Shown: positions 1 through 7,585 of the stretch, piece by piece
Layout: each line of letters starts with the position of its first letter
Numbering within the stretch: position 1 is the stretch's first letter
NCBI RefSeq assembly: GCF_020172665.1
Contig: NZ_CP083985.1
Coordinates: forward strand, 3,628,371 to 3,662,945
Direction: 5' to 3'
Source: [Mycobacterium] zoologicum
GTDB lineage: Bacteria; Actinomycetota; Actinomycetes; Mycobacteriales; Mycobacteriaceae
Length of the DNA: 34,575 nucleotides
Position numbers and translations under genes: made by a program
The notes under the pieces: model-generated
The model's database searches: none
What the model was told of the DNA's origin: nothing
What the model saw: the letters and a program-made list of their open reading frames with translations, nothing else

Positions 1-9
1 TGTTCACCT

Positions 10-84
10 GCGAAGTGCCTTCCCGTAGGAATGGTTGAACCGTAGACAAGTCCAATTATCCCTTGCAGGACAGGCACTTTCGCC
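10..84. repeat. Imperfect inverted repeat upstream of the first amidohydrolase
   Basis: GCGAAGTGCC (10-19) is the reverse complement, apart from one inserted base, of GGCACTTTCGC (73-83). The arms lie 53 bp apart in the leader of the gene starting at 148. A smaller dyad, GGTT-G-AACC, is at 33-41. These could be regulatory sites or RNA structure. The rest of 1-147 shows no gene, and I see no convincing -35/-10 pair. Confidence 0.3.
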
Positions 85-147
85 TATCTACACGCCCCTA
101 CCGGCAGCAATCCACGAAAAATCCGGGCTAGCGACCGGGAGGCACCC

Positions 148-1377
148 ATGGCCCAGTTCCACGACGCACCGATCTTCGATGCCGACCAGCACATGTACGA
201 GACCCCCGAGTCGCTGACCAAGTACCTGCCGGAGAAGTACTCGCGGGCAGTCCAATTCGCCCAGATCGGCCGACAGACCCGGATCATCATCAACAACCGG
301 GTCAGCGACTTCATCCCCAACCCCACCTTCGAGCGGGTCGCCGCACCGGGCGCTCACGAGAAGTTCTTCGCCGGCCAGAACACCGAGGGCCTGACCCTGC
401 GTGAGATGCAGGGCCCGGCCATCGAGGCGCCGGCCGCCACCCGCAACCCCGCTGACCGAGTCGCCGAACTGGACCGCCAGGGCGTGACCGAGGCGCTGAA
501 CTACCCGACGCTGGCCAGCCTGGTCGAACACTCCAGCGCCGATGACCCGGAGCTCACGCTGGCGATCATCCACGCGCTCAACCAGTGGATGGCCGAGCAC
601 TGGACCTACAACTACGGCGGCCGGGTGTTCTCCACACCGATCATCAACCTCTCCGAGGTCAAGGGCGCGCAGCGGGAACTGGAGTACATCCTCGATCAGG
701 ATGCCGCGGTGGCGCTCATCAAACCCGGACCGGTCAACGGCATCGGTGGCTGGCGCTCCCCGGCCCTACCGGAGTTCGACCCGTTCTGGCGTGACGTGGA
801 AGCCGCCGGCCTGCCCATCGTGCTGCATGCCAGTTACCCACCGCTGGACGACTACGTCGGCCGCTGGGAGCCGCCCTACACCCAGAACTTCATGGCGCAG
901 AGCGCATTCCGCTGGATGGTGCTGGGGCATCGGGAGATCGCCGACATGATCACCGCGCTGATCTGTCACGGCACCCTGACCCGGTTTCCCAAGCTGCGCA
1001 TCGCCAGCGTCGAGAACGGCAGCTCGTGGATCGGCCCGCTGTTTCACGACTTCGGCGACCTGTACAAGAAGATGCCGCAGAACTTCCCCGAGCATCCGCA
1101 TGAGGTGTTCCGGCGCAACATCTGGGTCAGCCCGTTCTGGGAGGGCTGTATCTCCGACGTGGTCGACACCGTCGGCTGGGACAAGGTGCTGTTCGGATCG
1201 GACTACCCGCACCCCGAGGGCCTGCCCGAGCCGAAGGGCTTCTGGCGCTATGCCGAGGGCATGGATGTCCGGCGCACCTATGACTTCATGGGCGACAACG
1301 CCCGCCGGTTCATGGGGTTGCCGATCGCCAACCCGGACCCCGAGGCGCTTAAGCCGCCGGTGGCGGCAGGTGTGTGA
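148..1377 (+). CDS. Amidohydrolase-superfamily (COG2159/amidohydrolase 2) protein
   Basis: A 409-residue TIM-barrel metal-dependent hydrolase of the amidohydrolase-2 family, which includes ACMSD-like decarboxylases and hydrolases. Visible motifs are an N-terminal metal-site motif D11-A-D-Q-H15, a mid-barrel LHAS strand motif, an ENGSSW segment, and a C-terminal FGSDYPH motif carrying the conserved Asp. The ATG at 148 has GGGAGG five bases upstream. It is closely related to the product of 17107-18357: both share the RV(F/I)S(T/A)PII(N/S)L segment and the same overall length. It stands alone on the plus strand, ahead of a toxin-antitoxin-like pair. The reaction is unknown; by context it probably acts on an acid or ring-cleavage intermediate of the pathway encoded in this window. 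The family is certain, the substrate is not. Confidence 0.9.
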   Translation: MAQFHDAPIFDADQHMYETPESLTKYLPEKYSRAVQFAQIGRQTRIIINNRVSDFIPNPTFERVAAPGAHEKFFAGQNTEGLTLREMQGPAIEAPAATRNPADRVAELDRQGVTEALNYPTLASLVEHSSADDPELTLAIIHALNQWMAEHWTYNYGGRVFSTPIINLSEVKGAQRELEYILDQDAAVALIKPGPVNGIGGWRSPALPEFDPFWRDVEAAGLPIVLHASYPPLDDYVGRWEPPYTQNFMAQSAFRWMVLGHREIADMITALICHGTLTRFPKLRIASVENGSSWIGPLFHDFGDLYKKMPQNFPEHPHEVFRRNIWVSPFWEGCISDVVDTVGWDKVLFGSDYPHPEGLPEPKGFWRYAEGMDVRRTYDFMGDNARRFMGLPIANPDPEALKPPVAAGV

Positions 1378-1418
1378 GTTCGCGACATAGGCAGGTCAGC
1401 GCCGCTTTCACCGCGGCG

Positions 1419-1436
1419 TGTATACAATGAGATACA
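1419..1436 (+). promoter_or_regulatory. Leaderless promoter and 8-bp palindrome at the HTH gene start
   Basis: The perfect palindrome TGTATACA (1419-1426) overlaps a -10-like TACAAT (1423-1428). An ATG follows at 1436, about seven bases downstream, which is where transcription would begin. This fits a leaderless mRNA, common in mycobacteria, with an operator over the -10 that the HTH protein could bind to repress itself. This is inferred from sequence only. Confidence 0.45.
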
Positions 1437-1930
1437 TGCCTGCGCGGAACCCCGATATCGCGGAACACACCGAAGGTGTGCTGGCCGCGATCGGTCGCGA
1501 GCTTCGTAACCGGCGGCTGGATCTCGGTGTTAGCGCCGTGACCACCGCCGAAGCCGCTGGGATGTCACGGGTTACCTTGCACCGCATCGAGGCCGGATCA
1601 CCCGCGGTGACGATCGGCGCCTACCTGAACGCGGCCGCGGCCCTGGGCCTGCGGCTGACCCTCGATGAGCCACCAGCCCCGGGTCGGGAACCGGCACAAC
1701 AAGCAGCACCTGCGCAACCAGCACCGGCGACGGTTCGCGTGGGCGATTTCCCGCAACTGCGCGCGATCGCGTGGCAACTGCGCGCCGAGACCGAACTCAC
1801 CGGCGTTGAGGCACTTCAACTGTACGAACGCAACTGGCGTCACGTGGACCAAGCTGCAATGAGCGACGAGGAGCGCGCCTTCGTGCAGCAGCTGGCCGAC
1901 GCACACAGCGGCGGGGTTCTCCTTGTTTGA
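1436..1930 (+). CDS. XRE-type helix-turn-helix protein, probable antitoxin
   Basis: A 164-residue protein with an N-terminal XRE-like helix-turn-helix. Its recognition-helix region reads TTAEAAGMSRVTLHRIEAGS, followed by a Pro/Ala/Gln-rich linker and a C-terminal helical part of unknown fold. I chose the ATG at 1436 because a -10-like TACAAT ends seven bases upstream, as in leaderless genes; an in-frame GTG at 1418 is possible but would place the promoter inside the gene. Its end overlaps the next gene by 8 bp, so the two are probably translated together. By position and partner it is the likely antitoxin and autorepressor of the nucleotidyltransferase that follows. A plain regulator of that gene is the alternative. 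Confidence 0.75.
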   Translation: MPARNPDIAEHTEGVLAAIGRELRNRRLDLGVSAVTTAEAAGMSRVTLHRIEAGSPAVTIGAYLNAAAALGLRLTLDEPPAPGREPAQQAAPAQPAPATVRVGDFPQLRAIAWQLRAETELTGVEALQLYERNWRHVDQAAMSDEERAFVQQLADAHSGGVLLV

Positions 1931-2612
1931 GCGAGCGCATCATGTTCGGATTGCCGGCGTCCTCGACGCGCTCGACGCCGAACTTCTGGCGGCATCGAAT
2001 TGCTACTTCGCCGGCGGCACCGCGATCGCGCTGCGCTACGGCGAATACCGCGAATCGAAGGACATCGACTTCCTGGTCGCCGATGATTCCGGCTACGGCG
2101 ACCTGCGGGAGAAGGTCCGAGCGCCAGAAGGATTCAACGCGTTGACACGTCGGCCGGTTGCGGTGCTGCGGCCCGTCGTGGCTGATCAGTACGGCGTCAG
2201 AACCTTGCTCGACGTTGACGGCGAACCGATCAGGTTCGAGATTGTTTCCGAGGGACGGATCGCCCTGGAGACACCGAGTCCTGGCGACAGCATCTGCGGG
2301 GTCGCGACGTTGACTGCCCTTGATATGGCCACCAGCAAGTTGCTGGCCAACTCCGACCGATGGGCGGATCGTGCGGTGTTCAGCCGCGATGTCATCGACC
2401 TGGCCATGATGGAGCCCGGCCCGGACCTGCTGAGCCGGGCCATCGCCAAGGCTGAGTCCGCTTACAGGTCGGCCATCATTGATGATCTGAACAAGGCCAT
2501 CGACGACTTGCGGGACAACCCGCACCGCCTCGATGACTGCATGCGCGAGTTGCGGATGTACGACACCCCCAAAGCGGTTCTGTGGGATCGCATCAAACGG
2601 CTGCGCCCGTAG
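1923..2612 (+). CDS. AbiEii/AbiGii-type nucleotidyltransferase, probable toxin
   Basis: A 229-residue member of the AbiEii/MenT-like nucleotidyltransferase family. It has the family signature GGTAIALRYG (about residues 31-40), then S45-K-D-I-D49-F, whose two Asp residues should bind Mg-NTP. Members of this family in phage-abortive and toxin-antitoxin systems transfer nucleotides to RNA such as tRNA acceptor ends. Translation appears to begin at TTG 1923, overlapping the end of the HTH gene by 8 bp, so coupled translation is likely. The gene sits between catabolic operons and has no metabolic relationship to them, suggesting a later insertion. The family assignment is good; toxicity is inferred. 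Confidence 0.82.
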   Translation: MFERAHHVRIAGVLDALDAELLAASNCYFAGGTAIALRYGEYRESKDIDFLVADDSGYGDLREKVRAPEGFNALTRRPVAVLRPVVADQYGVRTLLDVDGEPIRFEIVSEGRIALETPSPGDSICGVATLTALDMATSKLLANSDRWADRAVFSRDVIDLAMMEPGPDLLSRAIAKAESAYRSAIIDDLNKAIDDLRDNPHRLDDCMRELRMYDTPKAVLWDRIKRLRP

Positions 2613-2674
2613 GCATGCCTCAGCCGAGATGACGCCGCGTCTCTCATGTGTCGCGCCCGGTCCGAGCACGTCAC

Positions 2675-2691
2675 TGCCCCAGTGCGGGGCA
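2675..2691. terminator. Candidate hairpin downstream of the toxin gene
   Basis: TGCCCC (2675-2680) pairs with GGGGCA (2686-2691) around a 5-base loop. A second small hairpin, AAGGA-CGAA-TCCTT, follows at 2703-2716. Neither has a U-tract. They lie 63-104 bp after the toxin stop, between convergent genes, where termination is expected. Confidence 0.4.
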
Positions 2692-2739
2692 ACACCCCCG
2701 TCAAGGACGAATCCTTACGTCAAGGAGTCAACCGAACCG

Positions 2740-2758
2740 GGGGCAGACCCTCTGCCCC
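2740..2758. terminator. Strong GC hairpin between convergent genes
   Basis: GGGGCAGA (2740-2747) and TCTGCCCC (2751-2758) form a perfect 8-bp stem with a 3-base loop. It lies 27 bp beyond the stop of the minus-strand operon ending at 2785, and can also serve the plus-strand toxin transcript. There is no U-tract, as is common for mycobacterial terminators. Confidence 0.5.
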
Positions 2759-2784
2759 GGCGCGGCCGACAGTTGACGGAACCC

Positions 2785-3270
2785 CTACTTCATCAGCCGC
2801 CCGGCAACCCGCCCCAGCACCGCCCGAACCCGCGGCGAGAGGTAGACGGCGAACAGCCCGTTGAACACGTCCTCGCGCAGCCGGGTCAGCGTCGAAGACT
2901 TGATCCGCCAATGGCCGTCGACCTTCTCGTAGGTCTCGGTGTAGTGGCCGTAGCCGCGCAGGTTCATACCCGGGCCGAACCGCACCACGTCTTCGAGCGC
3001 CCACACCCCGTGCGCGGTGGTCGGCGAGTCCGGCTCGATGTCGGGCGCATGCACCTGGTGCACGGTGGGCTGCGAGCGCAGGCTCTTGCGGGTGAAGGCG
3101 ACGAATTCGTCGGCGCCACTGATGATCTTCCCGCCCGCCCGCGACGTGTCGCTGAGGAAGTCGTCGGTGAACAACGCGCGCCAGGCAGCCCAGTCCTTGG
3201 TGTCCAGATACCGGCAGTAGCGGGATTTCAGGCGTTTGATCGCTTCGATGTCCGCGGCGGCGTCAGTCAT
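2785..3270 (-). CDS. SnoaL-like / NTF2-fold protein (distal)
   Basis: A 161-residue NTF2-like protein of the SnoaL group. The N-terminal signature RYCRYLDTKDWAAWRALFTDDF-type helix (split here around residues 17-38) is typical, with a C-terminal beta-sheet containing GYGHYTETYEKVDGHWRI. Such small cone-shaped proteins act as dehydratases, isomerases, hydrolases or binding partners. It is the last gene of the minus-strand operon and overlaps the DUF35 gene by 8 bp (ATGACTGA). It is paralogous to the NTF2-like gene at 7145-7585. Its length is normal for the family. The reaction is unknown; dehydration or isomerisation of a ring intermediate is a reasonable guess. Confidence 0.85.
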   Translation of the reverse strand: MTDAAADIEAIKRLKSRYCRYLDTKDWAAWRALFTDDFLSDTSRAGGKIISGADEFVAFTRKSLRSQPTVHQVHAPDIEPDSPTTAHGVWALEDVVRFGPGMNLRGYGHYTETYEKVDGHWRIKSSTLTRLREDVFNGLFAVYLSPRVRAVLGRVAGRLMK

Positions 3271-3682
3271 GATTCACCGCCGGTTCGTAGCGCAGCATCG
3301 TGACGTCGTGTTCCGGGTAGTCGCAGAACACCGGCCGCACCCGCATACCGACCGCCAGATCGGCGGGGTCGACGTTGACGAGCTCGGTGGAGAACCGCGG
3401 TCCCTCATCCCATTCGACGATCGCCAGCAGTTGCGGCACGGCGTCGGCGAAGTGCGGGCCGACCGGCCGCCGGGCCACCGTGAAGGAGTACAGCGTGCCC
3501 ATCCCGGAGATCTCGCGCCATTCCAGGTCGTCGGCCAGGGTGCGCGGGGCCCGCACCCGCGGGTAGAACACGTAGCTCTCGGTCGACGGCGAGTACTGGA
3601 TGACAATGCGGTGCTGAGCCAGCGCATCCCAGAACGGTGCGGTGGTCGGCGTCTTGACGGGCATCGGCCGTTCGAAGGTCAT
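3263..3682 (-). CDS. DUF35 OB-fold protein, partner of the thiolase-fold protein
   Basis: A 139-residue DUF35/OB-fold protein. It starts at ATG 3682, eight bases after the stop of the thiolase-like gene. It has the N-terminal FWDALAQHRIVIQY region, the YPRVRAP segment and the OB-fold core GTLYSFTVARRPVGP. In family members the region before the OB fold is a rubredoxin-like zinc ribbon with two CxxC pairs; here those cysteines are missing (QYSPS and RVRAP are seen instead), so zinc is probably not bound. DUF35 proteins form complexes with thiolase-fold enzymes, for example ChsH2 with the retro-aldolase Ltp2 in steroid side-chain loss. The adjacent thiolase-like gene makes the same partnership likely here. 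Confidence 0.88.
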   Translation of the reverse strand: MTFERPMPVKTPTTAPFWDALAQHRIVIQYSPSTESYVFYPRVRAPRTLADDLEWREISGMGTLYSFTVARRPVGPHFADAVPQLLAIVEWDEGPRFSTELVNVDPADLAVGMRVRPVFCDYPEHDVTMLRYEPAVNHD

Positions 3683-3690
3683 CACCGTGC

Positions 3691-4899
3691 TCAGTCCCCT
3701 TCCAGGATCAGGGTGGTCTGTTCCGACAAGATCCCCCCGTTGCCGGAGACGAAGGCCCGGTTGCAGTCGGCGACCTGCGCCGCACCGGCCCGGCCCATGA
3801 TCTGCCGGGTGGCATCGCAGACGTGGTGCATGCCACCGGCCAAGCCCGCTTGGCCGAATCCCAGTTGACCACCCGCGGTGTTGAGTGGGAAGTCCCCGCG
3901 GAAGGTCAGGTCGTGATCGGAGATGAACTGCATCCCTTTGCCTTTTTCGCAGAACCCGGCGTCCTCCAGCGACAGCAGCACGGTGATGGTGTAGCAGTCG
4001 TAGATCGAGACCATGTCCATATCGGCGCGGGACAGGTTCGTCATCGCGAAGGCGGTGTCGGCGGCCTCGCGGATCGGGGTCGCCAACAGGTCCGCGGCGT
4101 AGGTGGGGGTCTTGAACGGCACATGTTCGCCGAATCCCTTGACCCACACCGGACGGTTACGCGATCTCCGAGCAACATCGGCGCTCGCGATCACCACGGC
4201 CGCACCGCCCACGCACGGCATCACGATCTCCAGCATGCGCAGCGGGTCGGCGATCACCGGACTGGCCAGCACGTCGTCGATGCTCAGCGGGGTGTCGCGC
4301 CAGATGGCACCGTCGGTGTGGTTGGCGTTGACGCGTTGGTCGACGACCAGCTTGGCCATGGCCCGCTCGTCGTAGCCGTAGACCGCACCGTAACGGGTGG
4401 CCACCTGCCCGTAGGGACCGTTCTGGCCGAGGTTTCCGTAGGGGATCTCGAATTCCGCCTGCGGAGAGCCGTATTGGTTGCTCGACGAGCCGAAGAACAT
4501 GGCGTCGACCAGTGGCTTGGGTTTGCGCTCCGACATCGGGGTGATGTAGCGGGCCGGCAGCGCACACAACACTACATCGCAGATACCGAGCTCGATCGCC
4601 GCCGCGGCACGCCAGACCATGGCCGCAGCGCTGGCCCCGCCCAGGTCGACGATCTCGGCGAATCGCGCGGGCATACCGAGGTATTCGGCGATGGTCGAGG
4701 GAACGAAGATCTCCGACTCGCCCAGGTGCGAGGTGACGATGCCGTTGACCAGATCACCCGGCAGGCCGGCGTCGGCCAGCGCCGCCGCGCTCAACTCCGC
4801 CCACTGCTCCAGGGTGAACCCGGCCGGGCCTGCTTTGTTCATCCGCTCCGGCGGCAGCTCGACGTAGCCGACGATCGCGGCGTCTCCACGTAATCCCAT
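3691..4899 (-). CDS. Thiolase-fold lipid-transfer/retro-aldolase-like protein
   Basis: A 402-residue thiolase-superfamily protein of the SCP-x/lipid-transfer-protein class. The thiolase landmarks are recognisable but their catalytic residues are replaced. The nucleophile region reads VDLGGASAAA (Gly88 where Cys is expected). The GHP motif is GQA (Gln350). The C-terminal CxG region reads SGNGG. A YDCYT segment supplies tyrosines. Absence of the Cys/His/Cys set with a DUF35 gene next door matches Ltp2-type enzymes, which split a C-C bond of a tertiary-alcohol CoA thioester by retro-aldol chemistry. It lies in the 10148-2785 operon, 15 bp after the fused dehydrogenase. Retro-aldolase activity is inferred; a structural role is possible. 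Confidence 0.87.
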   Translation of the reverse strand: MGLRGDAAIVGYVELPPERMNKAGPAGFTLEQWAELSAAALADAGLPGDLVNGIVTSHLGESEIFVPSTIAEYLGMPARFAEIVDLGGASAAAMVWRAAAAIELGICDVVLCALPARYITPMSERKPKPLVDAMFFGSSSNQYGSPQAEFEIPYGNLGQNGPYGQVATRYGAVYGYDERAMAKLVVDQRVNANHTDGAIWRDTPLSIDDVLASPVIADPLRMLEIVMPCVGGAAVVIASADVARRSRNRPVWVKGFGEHVPFKTPTYAADLLATPIREAADTAFAMTNLSRADMDMVSIYDCYTITVLLSLEDAGFCEKGKGMQFISDHDLTFRGDFPLNTAGGQLGFGQAGLAGGMHHVCDATRQIMGRAGAAQVADCNRAFVSGNGGILSEQTTLILEGD

Positions 4900-4914
4900 G
4901 TGTTGTCCTCTATC

Positions 4915-7122
4915 TCATTTGCGGGGAAGGCCGAGGATCATCTGCGCGATGACATTCAGCTGAATCTCGTTGGTACCGCCGCCGATCAGCTCGGCCGGCG
5001 ACAGCAGATAAGGTTCGACGACGGCGGGGTCGGAGTCGGTGATCATCGCCAGCCGTCCCGCGGTGGCCAGGGTGGCCGCGAAGGTGCGGCGCAGCAGGAT
5101 GTTCATCGCCACCTTGGCGATGCTCGACGCCGCGCCGCGCCCCTGCCCGTCGAGCAGCCCCATGGTTTCACGGACCCCGAGTGCCTTGATGGCGTTCGAG
5201 TAGGCGTCAAGCTCGCCGACTGCGCGCAGCGCGTGGTCACGCTCGTCGCCGGCGGCCGCGGCGAGCCGGCGCAATGCGACGGCACGGTCGAACTCGACGT
5301 AACCGCTGATGGCGGAACGTTCTTCGGCCATGGTGGCCACAGCGAGCTGCCATCCGCCGGTGGGCTCACCGAGCAGCATCTGATCAGGCACGAAGACGTC
5401 GGCGAGGAAGACCTCGCTGAACTCTTCGGCCCCGGTGACCTGCAGGATCGGCTGGACCTGCACTCCCGGAGATCGCATGTCGACGATGAAGTAGCCGATG
5501 CCGCGGTGTTTGGCCGCGTCGGGATCGGTGCGGGCCAGTAGTGCGCCGTAGTCGGCGCGCTGCGCGCACGAGGTCCAGATCTTGTGGCCGTTGATCCGCC
5601 ATCCACCCTCGACCTTGGTCGCGCGGGTGGTCAACGACGCCAGGTCCGAGCCGGCACCGGGTTCGCTGAACAGCTGGCACCAGGCGAGTTCTCCGCGCTG
5701 GGTGGGTGGGATCAGTTGCTGTTGCAGTGTTTCGGGTGCCGCGGCCAGCAGCGAGGGCAGGATCCACTCGGCGATTCCCAGCGACGGCCGCACCAGACCC
5801 GGCCGGTTGGCGAACTCCTCGATGAGGATCAGCTGCTGCAAGGGCGTGGCACCGATGCCCCACGGGGGTGGCCAGTGCGGGGCGATCAGACCGGCGTCGG
5901 CGATCAGGGTCCGCTGCGGGCCCGTCTTGAAATGCGCGTAATCGCCTTGCCGTCCGGGTCCGTCGTTGCGGAGCGCGCTCGCGGCATCCAGCGTCGCGGA
6001 GATCTCGGCCCGGAACTCCTCGGCACCGCCGAGGTCGACGTGGAAGTCGCGCTGCCCGGTGATGGCCAATTCGCCGAGTTTCCTGGCCCAGCCGGTGGCG
6101 GCGCCGATCGATGCGGCGATGCCGGTGGCGCGCCGCCAGTACAGATGCAGGTCGTGTTCCCAGGTGAACCCGATGGCGCCGAACATGGTGAGCGTGTCCA
6201 GGACGGCCTCCGGGCACGGCGTGATCGCGATCAAGGCCGCTGCCGCAGCGGCCATCCGGTGCTGATCTGGTGTGTCGGTGGCCGCGCGGACGGCGTCCCA
6301 GGCGGCGGCACCGGCCAGCTCACTGTTGACCAGCAGCATCGCCGCCTTGTGTTGTAGGGCCTGGAAGGTGCCGATCGGTTTGCCGAACTGTTCGCGGGTG
6401 CGCAGATGCGCGGTGACCTCCTCGACGCACCAGTCGGCGATACCGGCCGACACCGCCGCCGTCAGCCCGACCGTGAGCCATTCCGCGCGGCCGGCGTCGA
6501 TGCCGGCCAGCACGTCACCGGCGGCCACCGGGTAGTCGGTGAGGGCCAGCGTGCCCAGATCGGTGAGCAGGTCGGTCCCCGACGCCGCACGCGTCGCGAC
6601 TTCCGGCCGGGTGGTGTCGACGGCCAGCCACTTCTCACCGGCGCGGATCAGCACCAGCCGCGCCGAGCAGGCTCCCGAAATCACCTCGGAGACACCGCTG
6701 ATCAGCCACCCGTCGTCAACCTGATGCGCGGTGAAGCTCGCATACTCGGGCAGCGCCACGGCCGCCGGCGCACCGGAACCGAGTGCGTGCAAGAGCGCCT
6801 CTCGGGCCGGCGTCGCCTCGGCAAGCATCCCGACCGCGCCGGCGGTGACCGTCGGCAGCAGCGGCCCCGGCAGGCACATCTTCCCGGCGGCTTCGAGAAC
6901 GCAGGCCGCGTCGAGCAGGCCGCCGCCCTGCCCGCCGTAGGACTCCGGCAGGTGTACGGCATGAAACCCGTGCGATACCAGCTCATCCCACCAGGACGGC
7001 AGTTCTCCCGCGGCCAGTGCGTCGAGAGCCTTGCGGGTGTCGGCGATGGGCGCGTGTCGGGCGGCGAACCGCCGCAACGATTCACCGAGTTCGCGCTGTT
7101 CGGGGGCGAGTGCCACGCTCAT
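4915..7122 (-). CDS. Fused two-domain acyl-CoA dehydrogenase (FadE34-like)
   Basis: A 735-residue protein made of two consecutive acyl-CoA dehydrogenase domains, about twice the normal length of 380. The N-terminal half (about 1-350) shows HLPESYGGQGGG and TREQFGKPIGTFQALQHK but is degenerate. The C-terminal half (about 370-735) carries the FAD/substrate motif FSEPGAGSD, NGHKIWTS and a C-terminal GGGTNEIQ. The architecture resembles FadE34 of M. tuberculosis, a single-chain version of the alpha2beta2 steroid acyl-CoA dehydrogenases. It probably introduces a double bond into a bulky CoA thioester in the cytoplasm. It lies between an NTF2-like gene and the thiolase-fold gene in one operon. I am confident of the family; the substrate is inferred. 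Confidence 0.92.
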   Translation of the reverse strand: MSVALAPEQRELGESLRRFAARHAPIADTRKALDALAAGELPSWWDELVSHGFHAVHLPESYGGQGGGLLDAACVLEAAGKMCLPGPLLPTVTAGAVGMLAEATPAREALLHALGSGAPAAVALPEYASFTAHQVDDGWLISGVSEVISGACSARLVLIRAGEKWLAVDTTRPEVATRAASGTDLLTDLGTLALTDYPVAAGDVLAGIDAGRAEWLTVGLTAAVSAGIADWCVEEVTAHLRTREQFGKPIGTFQALQHKAAMLLVNSELAGAAAWDAVRAATDTPDQHRMAAAAAALIAITPCPEAVLDTLTMFGAIGFTWEHDLHLYWRRATGIAASIGAATGWARKLGELAITGQRDFHVDLGGAEEFRAEISATLDAASALRNDGPGRQGDYAHFKTGPQRTLIADAGLIAPHWPPPWGIGATPLQQLILIEEFANRPGLVRPSLGIAEWILPSLLAAAPETLQQQLIPPTQRGELAWCQLFSEPGAGSDLASLTTRATKVEGGWRINGHKIWTSCAQRADYGALLARTDPDAAKHRGIGYFIVDMRSPGVQVQPILQVTGAEEFSEVFLADVFVPDQMLLGEPTGGWQLAVATMAEERSAISGYVEFDRAVALRRLAAAAGDERDHALRAVGELDAYSNAIKALGVRETMGLLDGQGRGAASSIAKVAMNILLRRTFAATLATAGRLAMITDSDPAVVEPYLLSPAELIGGGTNEIQLNVIAQMILGLPRK

Positions 7123-7144
7123 GAGCTCTCCAACTTCTTGGTGA

Positions 7145-7585
7145 TCACTTCGATTGAGCGACGGGGAGATCGAAGCTGGTCAACATCCGGGTCTGGCTGA
7201 AACACCGCCGTGCGATGCGCCAGCCGTCGTTCGTCAGCAGCAGCTCATCGCGGTATTGGCCGACCGCATCCACCCACTGCTTGGGGTCGGCGGCCAACGC
7301 CTGCACGGTGTGCACGTAGGTCACCGCGCTGGCATGGTCGGCGTCGCGAACGTCGATGACCATGTTGTGCAGCATGTGCTTGGTGTCGCTCATCGCCTCG
7401 TGCACCGTCGCCATGAATCCGGTGATGGAGTCGACGTCGAGCCAGTGACCGATCTCGCCGTAGTCGGCGTCGACGTCGTCGGTGAAGCAGGTCCGGAACA
7501 GCTCCCAGTCCTTGGTGTCGATCGCCGTCGCATACCGAAGCAGGACCTCGGTGATGTCGGCCTTCGCGGCTGCCTGGTCAGTCAT
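7145..7585 (-). CDS. SnoaL-like / NTF2-fold protein (proximal)
   Basis: A 146-residue NTF2-like protein with the SnoaL-type N-terminal helix (RYATAIDTKDWELFRTCF), a HMLHNM strand and a C-terminal GWRIARRCFSQTRM strand. The start is ATG 7585: it overlaps the IclR stop in an ATGA arrangement and has AAGGAAGGA about seven bases upstream. It is a paralogue of the gene at 2785-3270, and the pair brackets the dehydrogenase/thiolase-fold/DUF35 genes. Possible roles are dehydratase, ketosteroid-isomerase-like or epoxide-hydrolase-like. The fold is clear and the reaction is not. Confidence 0.86.
   Translation of the reverse strand: MTDQAAAKADITEVLLRYATAIDTKDWELFRTCFTDDVDADYGEIGHWLDVDSITGFMATVHEAMSDTKHMLHNMVIDVRDADHASAVTYVHTVQALAADPKQWVDAVGQYRDELLLTNDGWRIARRCFSQTRMLTSFDLPVAQSK

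Noticed and set aside
2703..2716. Small hairpin AAGGA-CGAA-TCCTT as a separate regulatory RNA
   Set aside because: Five-bp stem without a promoter or conserved context; it is mentioned only with the terminator candidates.
3683..4147. In-frame extension upstream of the DUF35 gene
   Set aside because: It overlaps the thiolase-fold coding sequence; the DUF35 fold begins at ATG 3682.
3823..4893. Long open frame on plus strand (about 356 codons) opposite the thiolase-fold gene
   Set aside because: It is the mirror of a clear family member on the minus strand; its protein has no recognisable motif and is typical of GC-rich antisense frames.
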